Positions 4,480 to 5,836 of a stretch of DNA of 5,836 nt are shown piece after piece. Every line of letters begins with the position of its first letter. The first letter of the stretch is position 1. Origin of the DNA: Prevotellaceae bacterium (lineage in GTDB: Bacteria > Bacteroidota > Bacteroidia > Bacteroidales > UBA932); the NCBI GenBank assembly GCA_031289895.1, contig JAITOP010000159.1, positions 1 to 5,836 on the forward strand, in the 5' to 3' direction. The translations under genes were made by a program, and so were the position numbers. The notes below the pieces were generated by a model. The model searched no databases. It saw nothing but the letters and a program-made list of their open reading frames with translations, and was not told the origin of the DNA.

Positions 4480-5787
4480 TTATTTTTTAGAAAATTCATT
4501 GTCAAATGCTGCCAATCGCTCGTTGAGTATAGAAATTTGTTCCATTTTTACCTGCGATGCGCAGGCTCGCAATCCTTGTTTTTTACTTCCCGTAATATTC
4601 AGTGCCATTGCGCAAATACCGTATGATATCAGGTTTTTAAGCAAGTCGCCGCTTGTCATATCGCCATAAGTTACGGTGAAGTAAAATCCATCGGCAATAG
4701 GTTCATTAATATCTCTGTCGTAAACGATTTTAAACCCGTTTTGCAAAAATGTTTCTTTCATTTTTTTTGCTATTTCGCCGTATTTTTTTACATGCGATAC
4801 AAAATCCAAACGTCCTTCGTTTGAGGCTTTAAACATAGCGGCAAGGGCATATTGCGCCGAATGTGATGTTCCTGAACTTAATGCGTAAATAGTTCCGAAA
4901 ACAAAGGCTTGCCCAAACAAATCGGACGAGTGATAACGCAGCAAATCGGGTGCGCGTGTGTTCCAAAGTTTATCGGAAACCACAACCACGCCTATACGCT
5001 CGCCTGCGTAACTAAATGCTTTTGAACTTGATATGCACAACACATAACGGTCGGCATATTTTGCTACCGTAGGTTGATAAGGCTCAACGCCGGGTTTGCC
5101 GTAATCTTTACGAAAATCCATTGCAAAGTATGCCAAATCTTCAACCACAGTTACCTCATATTTGTTAGCAGTTTCACCGATTATACGCAATTCTTCATCA
5201 GTTAAACACACCCAACTCGGGTTATTAGGATTTGAATATAAAATTGACGAAACTTTGCCATCGCAAAGCATTTCTTCTAATTTATCGCGTAATTTTTCGG
5301 CGCGATAATCATAAATATCAAACGACCGAAACGTTTGTCCTAAAAGGTTGCATTGAACTTTATGCACAGGAAATCCCGGGTCGATAAACAATGTGCCTTC
5401 GCGATTTTTATACATTCTGTTGATAGTCATAAAACACGCAATGCCAGCCTGCATCGAGCCTGCCGTAGGTACGCAATATTCGGGAATTACATCTATGTCT
5501 AAAAAATTTTTTACAAAACGCGATGCTTCTGTTTTCAGTTGTTCAATTCCGCGAATATTAGGATACAAAGCGGCAACACCGTTTTTAAGTGCATCAATCT
5601 GAGCATCTGTACCAATGCTTTCGGGAGGTAATCCCGGCACGCCCATTTCCATTCGCACAAATTTGAGATTACATTCTTTTTCTATATCGTCAACCAAACG
5701 AAGCAACTCGCGAATTGAGGCGGTTTCTACGGAATTTATTCCTAATTCCCGTATTTTTTTATCAATGATTTCAAATGAAACAAACAT
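4480..5787 (-). CDS. PLP-dependent class I/II aminotransferase
   Basis: A 435-residue cytoplasmic fold-type I aminotransferase. All the hallmark residues are present at the expected spacings. TAGSMQAG (108-115) is the phosphate-binding turn. NPNNP (186-190) supplies the cofactor-contacting Asn189. D217 and Y220 lie in VVEDLAY. The Schiff-base lysine is K256 in SSSKAFSYAGERIG, with R264 eight residues on. R407 (QGLRACAS) is the likely carboxylate-binding arginine. It would interconvert an amino acid and its 2-oxoacid. As first gene of the cluster, it plausibly feeds the oxidoreductase encoded downstream, or uses its product in the reductive direction. The specific amino acid cannot be read from the sequence. 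A promoter box lies just upstream of the ATG at 5787. The length is somewhat above the usual 390-400, partly from an N-terminal extension of about 40 residues. Confidence 0.93.
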   Translation of the reverse strand: MFVSFEIIDKKIRELGINSVETASIRELLRLVDDIEKECNLKFVRMEMGVPGLPPESIGTDAQIDALKNGVAALYPNIRGIEQLKTEASRFVKNFLDIDVIPEYCVPTAGSMQAGIACFMTINRMYKNREGTLFIDPGFPVHKVQCNLLGQTFRSFDIYDYRAEKLRDKLEEMLCDGKVSSILYSNPNNPSWVCLTDEELRIIGETANKYEVTVVEDLAYFAMDFRKDYGKPGVEPYQPTVAKYADRYVLCISSSKAFSYAGERIGVVVVSDKLWNTRAPDLLRYHSSDLFGQAFVFGTIYALSSGTSHSAQYALAAMFKASNEGRLDFVSHVKKYGEIAKKMKETFLQNGFKIVYDRDINEPIADGFYFTVTYGDMTSGDLLKNLISYGICAMALNITGSKKQGLRACASQVKMEQISILNERLAAFDNEFSKK

Positions 5788-5813
5788 TTTACATATATTT
5801 ACATTTTGAGGTA

Positions 5814-5821
5814 CAAATGTA
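5814..5821 (-). promoter_or_regulatory. Bacteroidota -7 promoter box for the operon
   Basis: TACATTTG on the minus strand is an exact match to TAnnTTTG, the -7 element of the Bacteroidota primary sigma factor. It would start a transcript about 20-25 bases before the aminotransferase ATG. The corresponding -33 element would lie at or beyond the window edge and cannot be judged. Confidence 0.6.
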
Positions 5822-5836
5822 TGAAAATAATATTAA

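Overview
The window looks like the chromosome of a Bacteroidota member, probably an anaerobe that ferments amino acids. The clues are very A/T-rich leaders mostly without Shine-Dalgarno sequences, a TAnnTTTG-type -7 promoter box, a lipoprotein of the 'SC-EKD' style, and oxygen-sensitive ferredoxin-linked metabolism. The assignment is a phylum-level inference; no rRNA or other marker gene is present.

Every convincing gene lies on the minus strand, so the coding part reads from right to left. In transcription order it holds: a PLP-dependent class I aminotransferase (5787-4480); a 2x[4Fe-4S] ferredoxin, the delta subunit (4423-4193); an unrecognised lipoprotein (4072-3260); and the alpha (vorB, 3163-2072), beta (korB, 2069-1308) and gamma (korC, 1252-710) subunits of a 2-oxoacid:ferredoxin oxidoreductase. 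The likely pathway is that the aminotransferase converts an amino acid to a 2-oxoacid, the four-subunit TPP/Fe-S enzyme decarboxylates it to acyl-CoA and CO2, and electrons pass through the ferredoxin subunit to soluble ferredoxin. It could also run in the reductive, biosynthetic direction. The substrate cannot be fixed from sequence; a branched-chain oxoacid is favoured only by VorB-like motifs in the alpha subunit.

The lipoprotein gene separates delta from alpha. It is clearly more A/T-rich than its neighbours and uses different arginine codons, so it looks like a later insertion into the operon.

Positions 1-709 hold no credible gene but a dense patchwork of repeats. These are several short palindromes, a three-tier nested inverted-repeat element of about 264 bp (135-398), a perfect 21-bp-stem hairpin (443-491), and copies of an ACCACAAARGACACAAAA word on either side. 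Two heptameric tandem arrays touch stop codons: 13 units overlapping the korC stop (625-715), and 5 units running from the base after the korB stop into the korB-korC gap (1273-1307). Both carry a stop triplet in nearly every 7-bp unit, which places stops in all three frames.
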